Positions 1 to 8,747 of a stretch of 64,000 nucleotides of DNA are shown here, piece by piece. A model generated the notes under the pieces. The model saw nothing but the letters and a program-made list of their open reading frames with translations. It ran no database searches and was not told where the DNA came from. Positions within the stretch are counted from its first letter, which is position 1. Every line of letters begins with the position of its first letter. Both the position numbers and the translations under genes were made by a program. The stretch is taken from the NCBI RefSeq assembly GCF_001050155.1, contig NZ_LFVY01000014.1, positions 62,001-126,000 of the forward strand, given 5' to 3'. This DNA comes from Nitratireductor soli (lineage in GTDB: Bacteria; Pseudomonadota; Alphaproteobacteria; Rhizobiales; Rhizobiaceae).

Positions 1-2595
1 CCAATCGCCTTTGTCGGGCTGGCACAGGTCGGTGACGCCACCAGTTCGGATCTCTACGTGCTGGCCCTGCCGCTGTTGGCGGGGCACGATCTGCTGGCGC
101 TGATCGCCTTCCTCGGCGGGCTCTCCGCGGCGACGGCCATGGTCATCGTCGCCAGCGTCGCACTGTCGATCATGATCTCCAACGACCTGGTCATCCCATT
201 GTTCGTGCGGGGATTGCTCAGGCCGGACAATCGCAACAAGGAAGACTGGTCGAAGGTCATCCTCAACATCCGGCGCGCGGCGATCTTCATCATCCTGTTC
301 GCCGCGTTCCTCTACTATCGTGAAACGACCCACAACACCCGGCTGGCCGCCATCGGGTTGATCTCCTTCGCCGCCATCGCGCAGTTCGCCCCGGCCTTCT
401 TCGGCGGGCTGATCTGGCGCGGCGCCAACAGCCGGGGCGCGTTGCTCGGCATGGGCGCCGGTTTCATCCTGTGGGCCTATACGCTGCTGTTCCCATCGCT
501 GGCGCCAGCCGGAACGCAGATCATCACCGAGGGGCTTTTCGGCATTCCCGCTCTGCGCCCGCAGGCGCTGTTCGGCACGGTTGCGGAGCCTCTCAACCAT
601 GGCGTTTTGTGGAGCCTGGCCATCAACACGCTGTTCTTCGTGCTTGGCTCCCTGTCGCGCATGTCGATGCCGCTGGAACGCATCCAGGCGGCGATCTTCG
701 TGCCGCGCGATGCTGGGCCGATCCCGACACTGCGCCGTTTCCGCACGACGGTGACGGTGAACCACCTGAAGGACACCATCTCACGCTATCTGGGCGCCGA
801 ACGCACCGAACGCTCCTTTGCCACCTTCGAGGCGACGCACGGCAACCGCCTCAACGGCAATGAGCAGGCCGGCATGGCGCTGGTGCGGTTTTCCGAGCAA
901 TTGCTGGCCAGCGCCGTCGGCTCGTCCTCGGCGCGGCTGATCCTCTCCCTCCTGTTCCAACGCAATGACCGTTCGCGGCGCGACGCGCTAAGGCTTCTCG
1001 ACGACGCTTCCGTCGCTCTTCAACACAATCGCGATCTCCTGCAGACGGCGCTCGACCAGATGGAGGAAGGCGTCACCGTGTTCGACCGGGATTTCCAGCT
1101 GATCTGCTGGAACCGCCAATACCGCACGTTGTTCAACCTGCCCGACGAGATGGGCCAGGTGGGCGTGTCGCTCGACCGCTTCATCGATCTTCTGGCGGCG
1201 CGCGGCGAAGTGCCGGTCGCCGCCCAGACCATGACGCTGAACCGCTTCACCGATTTCGGCACCCCGTGGGAGATCAAGCTGCAGAAAAGCGGGCGCATCA
1301 TCGAGTTGCGCTCGAACCCGATGCCCGATGGGGGCATCGTCGCCACCTACACGGACATCACGCCCCGGGTCGAGGCGGATGTGGCGCTGAAGCGCATCAA
1401 CGAGACGCTCGAGCAGCGCGTGGCGAGCCGCACGGCCGAACTGATGCACGTCAACGAGGAGTTGGCGCAGGCGCAGATGCTCGCCGAGGAGGCCAATCTC
1501 GGCAAGACGCGCTTCCTGGCGGCGGCCGGTCACGACATCCTGCAACCGCTGAACGCGGCTCGCCTCTACTGCTCGTCGCTGATGGAGCGCGCCGAAAGCA
1601 GCGGCATTCGCGAGTATGTCGGCAACATCGAATCCTCGCTCGATTCAGTCGAAACCATACTCGGCGCCGTGCTCGATATCTCGCGGCTCGACACGGGCGC
1701 GCTAAAACCCTCTCAGAGCGTGTTCAAGCTGGATGAATTGCTGCGGCAGATCAGCACCGACTTTCAGCCGCTGGCGGCGGAAAAAGGGTTGCGGCTGACG
1801 ATCGTGCCATCCTCGCTGGCGGTGAGCACCGATCGCAACCTGCTTCGCCGCCTGGTGCAGAACCTGGTGTCGAACGCCATCAAGTATACCCCTGAAGGGC
1901 ACGTACTGGTCGGTGTGCGGCGACGCGGGCCCCTGGTCGAATTGCAGGTCCTGGACACGGGGATCGGCATTGCGGATGACAAGCTGAACACGGTTTTCCA
2001 CGAGTTCACGCGGCTCGACGAAGGCATGCGTCAGGCGCAGGGGCTCGGCCTCGGCCTGTCCATCGTCGACCGCATCGCCCGCGTTCTGCGCCTGGAGATC
2101 CAGCTTTCCTCGCAATGCGAAAAAGGCACGCGCTTTTCCGTCATCATGCCAAGAAGCAATGCGCCGGCGGCGAAACCGCCAGGGCCGGTCAGACCCGCCG
2201 GTGCGCGCCAGGTCATGCTCGACGGCCTCAACGTCATCTGCATCGACAATGACGCGCGCATCCTGGACGGCATGAGGCGGCTTCTGGAAGGTTGGGGATG
2301 CGCGGTGCGAATCGCCACGGGCTCCGCCGCGCTGCCGGACATGACGGCGTCGCCACCCGACGTCATCCTGGCCGATTATCACCTGAATGGCGAGAATGGC
2401 CTGGACATGATCGCCGCGCTGCGCTCGCGCTACGGCAGGGACATTCCGGCGATCCTGATCACCGCCGACCGCTCGAACGAGGTGCGGGCGCAGGCCGAGG
2501 GCCTCGATGCGCTGATCGTCAACAAGCCGTTGCGGCCGGCCTCGCTGCGCATCCTACTGACGCGCTGCCGGCAGATGCTCGAGGCGGTCGATTAG
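1..2595 (+). CDS. Transporter-like (SSS-type) hybrid sensor histidine kinase, 5' truncated by window edge
   Basis: The reading frame is open from the first base, so the true start lies upstream. The visible protein begins with membrane segments resembling the sodium:solute symporter family (about the first 230 residues). A PAS domain follows (ALDQMEEGVTVFDRDFQLI region), then a coiled linker and a HisKA box with the phosphoacceptor histidine in AAAGHDILQPLNAARL. The HATPase has N box NLVSNAIKY, G1 DTGIGIADDKL and G2 GLGLGLSIV. A C-terminal receiver has its phospho-Asp in VILADYHL. This is the CbrA/NahK-like architecture, in which a transporter-like module is fused to a kinase that usually senses carbon or nitrogen status. 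The ligand here is unknown. The gene converges on a LuxR-type response regulator 16 bases away, a plausible partner. Confidence 0.9.
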   Translation, partial: PIAFVGLAQVGDATSSDLYVLALPLLAGHDLLALIAFLGGLSAATAMVIVASVALSIMISNDLVIPLFVRGLLRPDNRNKEDWSKVILNIRRAAIFIILFAAFLYYRETTHNTRLAAIGLISFAAIAQFAPAFFGGLIWRGANSRGALLGMGAGFILWAYTLLFPSLAPAGTQIITEGLFGIPALRPQALFGTVAEPLNHGVLWSLAINTLFFVLGSLSRMSMPLERIQAAIFVPRDAGPIPTLRRFRTTVTVNHLKDTISRYLGAERTERSFATFEATHGNRLNGNEQAGMALVRFSEQLLASAVGSSSARLILSLLFQRNDRSRRDALRLLDDASVALQHNRDLLQTALDQMEEGVTVFDRDFQLICWNRQYRTLFNLPDEMGQVGVSLDRFIDLLAARGEVPVAAQTMTLNRFTDFGTPWEIKLQKSGRIIELRSNPMPDGGIVATYTDITPRVEADVALKRINETLEQRVASRTAELMHVNEELAQAQMLAEEANLGKTRFLAAAGHDILQPLNAARLYCSSLMERAESSGIREYVGNIESSLDSVETILGAVLDISRLDTGALKPSQSVFKLDELLRQISTDFQPLAAEKGLRLTIVPSSLAVSTDRNLLRRLVQNLVSNAIKYTPEGHVLVGVRRRGPLVELQVLDTGIGIADDKLNTVFHEFTRLDEGMRQAQGLGLGLSIVDRIARVLRLEIQLSSQCEKGTRFSVIMPRSNAPAAKPPGPVRPAGARQVMLDGLNVICIDNDARILDGMRRLLEGWGCAVRIATGSAALPDMTASPPDVILADYHLNGENGLDMIAALRSRYGRDIPAILITADRSNEVRAQAEGLDALIVNKPLRPASLRILLTRCRQMLEAVD

Positions 2596-2611
2596 AGCAG
2601 AGCCGGTAAGG

Positions 2612-3265
2612 TCAGGTTTCCAGAACGATGGCGTCCGTGCCGATGCGCGACAGGCGGATGACCGCCTGGGTGCGGCTGTCAACGCCGAGCTTCTGCAGGA
2701 CTGCTGAAACATGCGCCTTGATGGTCGCTTCCGAGACGCCCAGCTCATAGGCGATCTGCTTGTTCAAAAGCCCCTCCGCCAGCATGCCGAGAACACGCGT
2801 CTGCTGCGGCGTCAGCATCTGCAGGCGGCGGATGAGATCGGCGATCTCGGGGTCTGCCTCGAGGCCGAGGTCGACGTTTTCCGGCGTGTAGACCCCACCG
2901 TCGAGAATGACGCCGACGGCGCGGCGGATTTCATCCATGCCGGCGGATTTGGGAATGAAGCCGGAAGCGCCGAGATCGAGAGCGCGGCGGATGGTTTCAG
3001 GATCGTCATGCGCCGAGACCACGGCCACCGGCACCGTCGGATGCATGCCGCGCAGCGTGATCAGCCCGGAAAGGCCGCTGACACCCGGCATGGAAAGATC
3101 GAGGAGGACCAGGTCGACGCCGCGATCGGCAAGCTTCTTGACGCCGTCGAAGTCGCCGGTTTCCAGAATCTCGCAATCGCCGTCCATCCCCGACAGCGCG
3201 TTCTTCAGCGCACCCCGAAACAGGGGGTGGTCGTCGGCGACCAAGAATTTGTAGCCCGATACCAA
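2612..3265 (-). CDS. NarL/FixJ-type (LuxR HTH) response regulator
   Basis: The N-terminal receiver shows the acidic pair and start motif VADDHPLFR, phospho-Asp in LVLLDLSMPG and the conserved Lys in FIPKSAG. The C-terminal GerE/LuxR HTH is LTPQQTRVLGMLAEG followed by SEATIKAHVSAVLQKLGV. A TTG start at 3265 is preferred because GGAGG lies about six bases upstream and translation then begins directly at the receiver. An ATG at 3310 would add 15 residues without an obvious ribosome site. It is convergent with the hybrid kinase at 1-2595, and such pairs commonly form one phosphorelay; this pairing is inferred from position only. Targets are unknown. Confidence 0.9.
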   Translation of the reverse strand: MVSGYKFLVADDHPLFRGALKNALSGMDGDCEILETGDFDGVKKLADRGVDLVLLDLSMPGVSGLSGLITLRGMHPTVPVAVVSAHDDPETIRRALDLGASGFIPKSAGMDEIRRAVGVILDGGVYTPENVDLGLEADPEIADLIRRLQMLTPQQTRVLGMLAEGLLNKQIAYELGVSEATIKAHVSAVLQKLGVDSRTQAVIRLSRIGTDAIVLET

Positions 3266-3486
3266 ACGTCCCTCCCACGCCCGCGACGTTATTATAGCGC
3301 TTTTCTTCATCGCTGGGCACCGGCAAGATTATGCGGGGATTGTCCGGCTTTTCAAGTTTCTTGAAGCGAGACAGCGTCGACCGGGGAAAACAGGGCCGTC
3401 CCGACCTGCGCCTTGGCGCGGCGCCATCGCGCAGCTGTGATTTGCCGTCGAAGCCGCTTTGCCCCAGATTACCGGAGCGGGAGGCA

Positions 3487-3879
3487 ATGGGCCACGGGCA
3501 AGCCATGGAAAAGCTCCGCAAGGTCGCCATGCTATGCGTTGGTCGCGCCGTCATGTTCGGCGCGTTCGCCATCGCGCTGATTATGATCAGCTTTTCCTTC
3601 GACCTGGTGCGGGCCTTCAGCGCCGGAGCGATCCTGACGCTGGTCATGGCACAGATCCTGATCATCAAGGCCTATGCGACGTTTCGACAAAACCCGCGCA
3701 AGACCGAGGCGTGGGGCTACCTTCCGCCGAATGCAAGACCGGCCGGCCGCTCTGGCGCCAAAGTGTTCAGGTCTGTCCTGATCGAGGTCTATGTGCGCTT
3801 TGCCGCCCACAGCCTGATGGCGGGCTGCTGCTTCTTCACCACATCGACGGCACTGCGCTTGCTGCGCGCGCTGGCATGA
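3487..3879 (+). CDS. Small membrane protein of unknown function
   Basis: A 130-residue protein with two hydrophobic stretches near the N-terminus (about residues 15-35 and 40-60) and a weaker one near the C-terminus, so probably an inner-membrane protein. The ATG at 3487 is preceded by a good Shine-Dalgarno (GGAG, about 6-8 bases upstream), which favours it over in-frame starts further upstream. I do not recognise the family. It lies alone between the response regulator (opposite strand, start 3265) and a convergent secreted protein gene that ends 10 bases away. Confidence 0.6.
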   Translation: MGHGQAMEKLRKVAMLCVGRAVMFGAFAIALIMISFSFDLVRAFSAGAILTLVMAQILIIKAYATFRQNPRKTEAWGYLPPNARPAGRSGAKVFRSVLIEVYVRFAAHSLMAGCCFFTTSTALRLLRALA

Positions 3880-3889
3880 TGCGCCGCGC

Positions 3890-4330
3890 TCAGGTGCGGT
3901 CCGGCGCCGGCTTTTCGGATTGGGGAGTCTTTTCCTCCTTCTCGAAGTCCTGGACCATGCCCATGAAGCGGCGGAAGAAGCGTTCCATCAACCCCATCGT
4001 CTGCTCGAATTCCTCTTCGGAGGGCAGGCCCGGATCCGCCCTGGCGCCGCCGCCGCTTTCCAGGGCAGCGATGCGCGCTTCGAGCTTGTCGAGTTTCTCA
4101 CCGAGATCGGCGATGTCGTCCTGATAGGCGGCGCGCTCGTCGGCGGCCAGCGTGCAGACGAGCTGCCCCGAGCGCTCGCGACAGATCGACATGGCGCCGG
4201 TCTTGGTATCCATGCGCACATAGCCATCCTCCGTCCGCTCGAGTCGGAAGCGCTCGGTGTCCTGTGCCAGGGCGGCGCTCGTCCATGACAGGGCGGCAAG
4301 GGCGCCCGCGATCGCGATGGTCCTACGCAT
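3890..4330 (-). CDS. Exported coiled-coil protein of unknown function
   Basis: A 146-residue protein starting MRRTIAIAGALAALSW with a clear Sec signal peptide ending near the ALAQ motif. The mature part has a short domain with two cysteines (SICRERSGQLVC) followed by a heptad-like helical region (about residues 75-95, DDIADLGEKLDKLEARIAAL) and a charged tail containing a FFRRFMGM segment. Periplasmic location is inferred from the signal peptide. In-frame sequence upstream of 4330 is not protein-like, so the ATG directly in front of the signal peptide is chosen. Function not recognised. Confidence 0.75.
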   Translation of the reverse strand: MRRTIAIAGALAALSWTSAALAQDTERFRLERTEDGYVRMDTKTGAMSICRERSGQLVCTLAADERAAYQDDIADLGEKLDKLEARIAALESGGGARADPGLPSEEEFEQTMGLMERFFRRFMGMVQDFEKEEKTPQSEKPAPDRT

Positions 4331-4466
4331 GTGTCTGCTCCGCGTTTCATGGCGTTGACTGAAGATCATCCTAGGGGAATGCGCCATAAATGGGATGACA
4401 GGCAATCCCCTGAAATCCCTTTTGCCACCCTTTCGCTGCCCGGATATTCCCAGTATAGCCCCAGTC

Positions 4467-4811
4467 ATGGCCGCATTGATCTACAAAATCTGCCCCCGCC
4501 CACTATGGCAGGAAGCCGAAGCAGCCGGTGTCTTCAACGGCGCGCCGATCGACCTTGCCGATGGCTACATTCATTTCTCCACCGCCGAACAGGCGCGTGA
4601 GACAGCCGCCAGGCATTTTGCCGGACAGGACGATCTCGTGCTGGTCGCCGTCGATGCCGGCGCGCTGGGCGAGGCGCTCAGATTTGAAGTCTCACGCGGC
4701 GGCGCTCTGTTTCCGCACCTTTATGCTCCGCTGGCGCTCGGCGCCGTGTGCTGGGTCAGGCCATTGCCGCTCGGCGCCGACGGAGCGCATCTGTTTCCAG
4801 GGCTTGCTTGA
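4467..4811 (+). CDS. DUF952 family protein
   Basis: A 114-residue protein matching the DUF952 pattern: IYKICPRPLWQEAEAAG at the start, the conserved DGYIHFSTAEQ segment with its histidine, and FPHLYAPLALGAV near the end. The family is found next to pyrD in many alphaproteobacteria and its biochemical function is not established. The stop codon overlaps the pyrD start (TGATG), which implies translational coupling and one operon. The ATG at 4467 gives the usual family length. Confidence 0.88.
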   Translation: MAALIYKICPRPLWQEAEAAGVFNGAPIDLADGYIHFSTAEQARETAARHFAGQDDLVLVAVDAGALGEALRFEVSRGGALFPHLYAPLALGAVCWVRPLPLGADGAHLFPGLA

Positions 4812-5902
4812 TGCGAATGCTGCTTGACCGACTGGCGCGCCACGCCCTCTACCAGCTCGATCCGGAACGGGCCCACCGGCTTGCCATCCATGCGCTGAAG
4901 AGCGGCATGCCGCTGGCCGACCGCCTGGAGGCCAGCCGGCGGCTGAAGACCATTGTCGGCGGCATGGTGTTCCCCAATCCCCTGGGCATGGCGGCCGGCT
5001 TCGACAAGAATGCCGAGGCGCCCGACGGCCTTCTGCGGCTCGGTTTCGGCTTCGTCGAATGCGGCACGGTCACGCCCCTGCCGCAAGGCGGCAATCCGCG
5101 CCCGCGCCTGTTTCGCCTGGAGGAAGACAAGGCGCTGATCAACCGGCTCGGCTTCAACAATGACGGGCTGGTGGCCGTGCGCGAGCGGCTGAAGAAGCGC
5201 GCCGGCAATGGCGGCATTGTCGGCATCAACATCGGCGCCAACAAGGACAGTGCCGACCGGATCGGCGACTACGAGACGGGCGTCCGCGCCTTCGGCGACA
5301 TCGCGTCCTACCTGACGGTCAACATCTCCTCGCCCAACACGGTGGGCCTCAGAACCCTGCAGGATCGCGACAATCTGGCGGAATTGCTGACCCGCGTCCT
5401 GGCGGCGCGCGACGAGGTGGCCAAGCGCCGCCGTTCCCCGGTGCCGTTGTTCCTCAAGATCGCACCCGACCTGACCGACGAGGCGATGTCCGACATCGCC
5501 GCCGAGGTGCTGGACAAGCGCGTCGACGGGCTGATCGTCAGCAACACGACCCTGTCGCGGCGCGGCGCCACCAGCCGCAAGGCGCATGAGACCGGCGGGC
5601 TTTCCGGCCAGCCATTGTTCGAACGCTCGACCATCGTGCTGGCCAGGATGCGGCGGCTGGTCGGCCCGGCAATGCCGCTGGTCGGTGTCGGCGGCATCCA
5701 TTCGGCGGAAACCGCGCTGGAGAAAATCCGCGCCGGCGCCGATCTGATCCAGATCTACAGCGGGATGATCTTCGGCGGCACCAGCCTGCCCGGCCGGATT
5801 GTCAGGGAATTGGGCGCCTTTGCCCAGCAGGAAGGCTTGTCCTCCCTGCGCCAGCTTCGCGACAGCCATGTCGACGAATGGGCCGAGCGGCCGCTGGATT
5901 AA
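4811..5902 (+). CDS. pyrD: Dihydroorotate dehydrogenase (quinone), class 2
   Basis: Oxidises dihydroorotate to orotate, the fourth step of UMP synthesis, passing electrons through FMN to membrane quinone. At 363 residues it has the class 2 length, with an N-terminal amphipathic helical segment for membrane association (MRMLLDRLARHALYQL) before the TIM barrel. Visible motifs are NPLGMAAGFDKN, NINIGANKD-type substrate/FMN contacts, NISSPNT containing the catalytic Ser of class 2 enzymes, and GVGGIHSAE for FMN phosphate binding. It shares one base with the DUF952 gene upstream. Its TAA stop directly abuts the perfect hairpin repeat at 5903-5944. Confidence 0.97.
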   Translation: MRMLLDRLARHALYQLDPERAHRLAIHALKSGMPLADRLEASRRLKTIVGGMVFPNPLGMAAGFDKNAEAPDGLLRLGFGFVECGTVTPLPQGGNPRPRLFRLEEDKALINRLGFNNDGLVAVRERLKKRAGNGGIVGINIGANKDSADRIGDYETGVRAFGDIASYLTVNISSPNTVGLRTLQDRDNLAELLTRVLAARDEVAKRRRSPVPLFLKIAPDLTDEAMSDIAAEVLDKRVDGLIVSNTTLSRRGATSRKAHETGGLSGQPLFERSTIVLARMRRLVGPAMPLVGVGGIHSAETALEKIRAGADLIQIYSGMIFGGTSLPGRIVRELGAFAQQEGLSSLRQLRDSHVDEWAERPLD

Positions 5903-5944
5903 AGCATTTTGCAGTCAGGTGGAATCACCTGACTGCAAAATGCT
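5903..5944. repeat. Perfect 19-bp inverted repeat hairpin between convergent genes
   Basis: Two 19-base arms (5903-5921 and 5926-5944) are exact reverse complements around a 4-base loop. The arm sequence AGCATTTTGCAGTCAGGTG is the terminal module of the mosaic repeat found at 8653-8747 and 54740-54838. It starts immediately after the pyrD stop, and its last two bases are the first two of the complement of the MATE gene stop codon (5943-5945). It probably acts as a bidirectional transcription terminator. Confidence 0.9.
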
Positions 5945-7289
5945 AGCTGGCGAAGGCCTGGCGGGCGCGCCGCGGCAGGATCGCCGCCAGGCCCAACCCT
6001 CGCACGATCAGGAAAATATGCAGCGCCGCCCATAAACCGTGATTGCCGAAATACGTCGTCAGCACGACCAGGCAAGCAACATAGACGGCAAACGACATCA
6101 GCATCATGTTGCGCATGTCGCGCGACCAGGTGGCGCCGATGAAAATGCCATCCATCTGAAACGCCAGGACACCTGAAATCGAGATCAACGCGGCCCATGG
6201 CAGGAATATGTCGGCGACTTCGCGGACGCTCTCGCTCTTGATGATGAACGCGACAAGATCGTTGCCGAACAGCAGGAAAATTCCCGTCATGATGATGGCC
6301 AGGCCAAAGCCCCAGATGGCGGTCAGCCGCACGGAGCGATGAAAGGCCGGTGCGAAACGTGCGCCGACGGCGCGCCCGGCCAATTGCTCGGCCGCCGTCG
6401 CCATCCCATCGAGGAAATAGCCGGCAACAAGGAAGAAGTTCATCAGCACCGCATTGGCCGCCAGCGTGACCGTGCTGAACTGCGCGCCTTGCCTTGTGAA
6501 CAGCGCATAGCTGGCCAGCAGGGAGAAGGAACGGATCATGATGTCGCGGTTCATGGCGATCATGCGCATGATGGCGGCTATATCGGCAACCCGCGCCCAG
6601 GACACGCGCGGCCCCTTGGAAAGGCGATGCGCGAGGATGCCCAGGCCGGCCACCGCACCCAGGGCCTCGCCGCCGACCGTGCCCCAGGCGACGCCCTCCA
6701 GCCCCCAGCCCAGATGCAGGCCAAGGAAGATCGATAATGCGATGTTTGCTCCGTTGAGGACGAACTGCAGCGCCAGACCAAGCCCGCCCTCGCCGCGCCC
6801 CAGCACGTAGCCCAGGATGGCGTAGTTCATCAACGATAGCGGCGCCGCCAGAATCCGGATGGCCATATAGGCGGTCATTGCTTCGGCCACGCGCGGTTCT
6901 GGATCGATGAAACGGACGCCGGCCGCACCGATCAGCGGCCCGAGCAGGATGACGATCAGGCCGGCCACGATGGCGAGCGCCATCGCCCGCCATAGCACCG
7001 CCTGCTCCTCCAGCACATCATCGCGGCCGAAGGCCTGCGCCACCAGGCCGGTGGTGCCGGAGCGCAGGAAATTGAAGGTGGTGAACACGACATCGAAGAC
7101 AATGGCGCCGGCAGCCAGGCCGCCCAGCAGCGCCGCATCGCCGAACTGGCCGATCACCGCCGTGTCGACGATGCCGAGCAGCGGCGTCGTCAGATAGGCG
7201 AGCGTCATCGGCAGGGCGATCGCCAGGACAAGGCGGTTTGTCACCTGGAAAGGGCGCACCGCGCGTTGGGGCGAAACAGCGTCGTCCAT
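5943..7289 (-). CDS. MATE family efflux transporter
   Basis: A 448-residue polytopic membrane protein with about 12 predicted helices in two internally similar halves, as in the DinF/NorM multidrug and toxin extrusion family. It begins with the typical segment TNRLVLAIALPMTLAYLTTP, and the PLLGIVDTAVIGQFG stretch of the first half is characteristic of the DinF branch. Such proteins exchange cations (H+ or Na+) for organic substrates across the inner membrane; the substrate is not predictable. The stop codon is formed at the edge of the hairpin repeat. A small DUF6460 gene lies 10 bases upstream and could be co-transcribed. Confidence 0.93.
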   Translation of the reverse strand: MDDAVSPQRAVRPFQVTNRLVLAIALPMTLAYLTTPLLGIVDTAVIGQFGDAALLGGLAAGAIVFDVVFTTFNFLRSGTTGLVAQAFGRDDVLEEQAVLWRAMALAIVAGLIVILLGPLIGAAGVRFIDPEPRVAEAMTAYMAIRILAAPLSLMNYAILGYVLGRGEGGLGLALQFVLNGANIALSIFLGLHLGWGLEGVAWGTVGGEALGAVAGLGILAHRLSKGPRVSWARVADIAAIMRMIAMNRDIMIRSFSLLASYALFTRQGAQFSTVTLAANAVLMNFFLVAGYFLDGMATAAEQLAGRAVGARFAPAFHRSVRLTAIWGFGLAIIMTGIFLLFGNDLVAFIIKSESVREVADIFLPWAALISISGVLAFQMDGIFIGATWSRDMRNMMLMSFAVYVACLVVLTTYFGNHGLWAALHIFLIVRGLGLAAILPRRARQAFAS

Positions 7290-7299
7290 CGCACGACGC

Positions 7300-7569
7300 C
7301 TAGCGGCGATAGCTCAGCAGGCGCAGGATGACGAATGCCGGAATGACGATGGCAGCACCGAGCAGGATGTAGCTGGCGAAGCGCCCCAGCGCGTCGAAGC
7401 CCATGTTCCACAAATGCAGCACCGTGTCGCGCAGCGCATAGAAAATATCCCACGGAGACCAGTGGAAGGCGCTCATGACGAAACCGACGATGAGGGAGAC
7501 GATCACCAGCTTGATGATGACGCGCAGCGGGCTGTCGCCGAGAAACCTTGTCAGTGCCGACACGGGCAT
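7300..7569 (-). CDS. DUF6460-like small membrane protein
   Basis: An 89-residue protein with two hydrophobic segments (IIKLVIVSLIVGFVMSAF and a C-terminal SYILLGAAIVIPAFVIL). The FLGDSPLRVIIKLV N-terminus resembles small proteins of the Rhizobiales family I know as DUF6460, whose function is not known. The ATG at 7569 places the protein start directly at the conserved region. It lies 10 bases upstream of the MATE exporter on the same strand, suggesting co-transcription, and 94 bases downstream of the tRNA-Gly gene. Confidence 0.7.
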   Translation of the reverse strand: MPVSALTRFLGDSPLRVIIKLVIVSLIVGFVMSAFHWSPWDIFYALRDTVLHLWNMGFDALGRFASYILLGAAIVIPAFVILRLLSYRR

Positions 7570-7663
7570 GCTCCTTGATCTTGACGGCAAAGAGATACGC
7601 ATGCGCGGCCGGCTGCGCAACCAGGAAGCATCCTGTCGTGTCGAATGGCGCCCGAGGGACAGC

Positions 7664-7737
7664 TGGAGCGGGTAGCGGGAATCGAACCCGCGCGTTCAGC
7701 TTGGGAAGCTGACAGGCTACCATTACATCATACCCGC
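7664..7737 (-). tRNA. tRNA-Gly (anticodon CCC)
   Basis: Read on the minus strand, 74 bases fold as a cloverleaf. The 7-bp acceptor stem is GCGGGTA/TACCCGC with an encoded 3' CCA. The anticodon stem is TCAGC/GCTGA with a seven-base loop TTCCCAA giving anticodon CCC. The T stem is GCGGG/CCCGC with a TTCGATT loop. The D arm contains AATGGTAG and has a weakly paired stem. It reads GGG codons. Confidence 0.95.
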
Positions 7738-7860
7738 GCGGGCTCATTAATCCGCGACCCGCGCCCGGCCTGTCAAGCGGCTTTTCGCCGCTTGACGCAG
7801 GCATTGTTTCACACCACCTGTTGGCGATCCTGAAACCCGCAGAAAATCGGAACGATTGCC

Positions 7861-8640
7861 GTGCTTGCCCTGAAGACCTTCATCGAATCGCGCCGCTTCG
7901 AAGCAACGATCACCGTGCTGATCATCATCAACGCCATCACGCTGGGTCTGGAAACCTCCGGGCGCGCAATGGAGGCTGTCGGGCCGGCTCTGGTGGCCAT
8001 CGATCACGCGATCCTCGGCGTGTTCGTCGCCGAGCTTCTGGCGCGGTTTATCGTCTACAGGACAGAATTCTTCCGTGATCCCTGGCGTATTTTCGACCTC
8101 GTGATCGTTGGCATCGCGCTGGTGCCGGCAACGGCCGGACTTTCGGTGCTGCGCGCGCTGCGCATCCTGCGTGTGCTCAGGCTCGTCAGCATGGTGCCGT
8201 CGCTGCGCCGGGTCGTCGGCGGGTTGATCGCGGCCCTGCCGGGCATGGGCTCGATCATGCTTCTGCTCGGACTGGTCTATTACGTGTTCGCGGTGATGGC
8301 GACGAAGCTGTTCGGCGCGTCTTTCCCCGACTGGTTCGGCACGATCGGCCTGTCGGCCTATTCGCTGTTCCAGATCATGACGCTGGAAAGCTGGTCGATG
8401 GGCATCGTCCGGCCGGTGATGGAGGTCTACCCCCTGGCGTGGCTGTTCTTCATTCCGTTCATCGTCTCGACCACCTTCACGGTGCTCAATTTGTTCATCG
8501 GTATCATCGTCTCGGCCATGCAGGCCGAGCACGATGCGGAGGCGTCCGCCGAACGCACAGCCCTGCAGGCCGAACAGGAAATGATCCTGAGCGAAATCCG
8601 CGCCCTGCGCGAGGATGTGCGGGCGCTGAAGCCGAAATGA
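7861..8640 (+). CDS. Bacterial voltage-gated sodium channel (NaChBac/BacNav family)
   Basis: A 259-residue single-domain six-helix channel that would assemble as a tetramer. S1-S3 occupy about residues 13-90. S4 carries arginines at every third position (R98, R101, R104, R107). The pore helix leads into the selectivity filter TLESWSM (174-180), the Na+-selective filter signature of this family. S6 covers about 193-220. A C-terminal charged helix follows (EQEMILSEIRALREDVRAL), matching the coiled-coil tetramerisation tail. The start is GTG at 7861. It stands alone, downstream of tRNA-Gly on the other strand, and is followed by a mosaic repeat. Possible roles are Na+ homeostasis or motility signalling; none is shown by the sequence. 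Confidence 0.93.
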   Translation: MLALKTFIESRRFEATITVLIIINAITLGLETSGRAMEAVGPALVAIDHAILGVFVAELLARFIVYRTEFFRDPWRIFDLVIVGIALVPATAGLSVLRALRILRVLRLVSMVPSLRRVVGGLIAALPGMGSIMLLLGLVYYVFAVMATKLFGASFPDWFGTIGLSAYSLFQIMTLESWSMGIVRPVMEVYPLAWLFFIPFIVSTTFTVLNLFIGIIVSAMQAEHDAEASAERTALQAEQEMILSEIRALREDVRALKPK

Positions 8641-8652
8641 TGGTCCTGGGGC

Positions 8653-8747
8653 GGTTCACCGTTTCATGGAAACGCTGCCCCGCTCCATATCTTTTGCTTT
8701 TCGCGTTTATGCGGATGTCAGGCGATTCCGCCTGACTGCAAAATGCT
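8653..8747. repeat. Mosaic palindromic intergenic repeat, copy B
   Basis: Full-length copy of the RIME-like mosaic. It begins with GTTTCATGGAAAC (a small hairpin), continues through a T-rich core with GCGTTTATGCGG, and ends in a GTCAGGCG/CGCCTGAC hairpin followed by TGCAAAATGCT. It lies between the sodium channel and dcd, and its last bases form the first two bases of the complement of the dcd stop codon (8746-8748). Confidence 0.85.
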
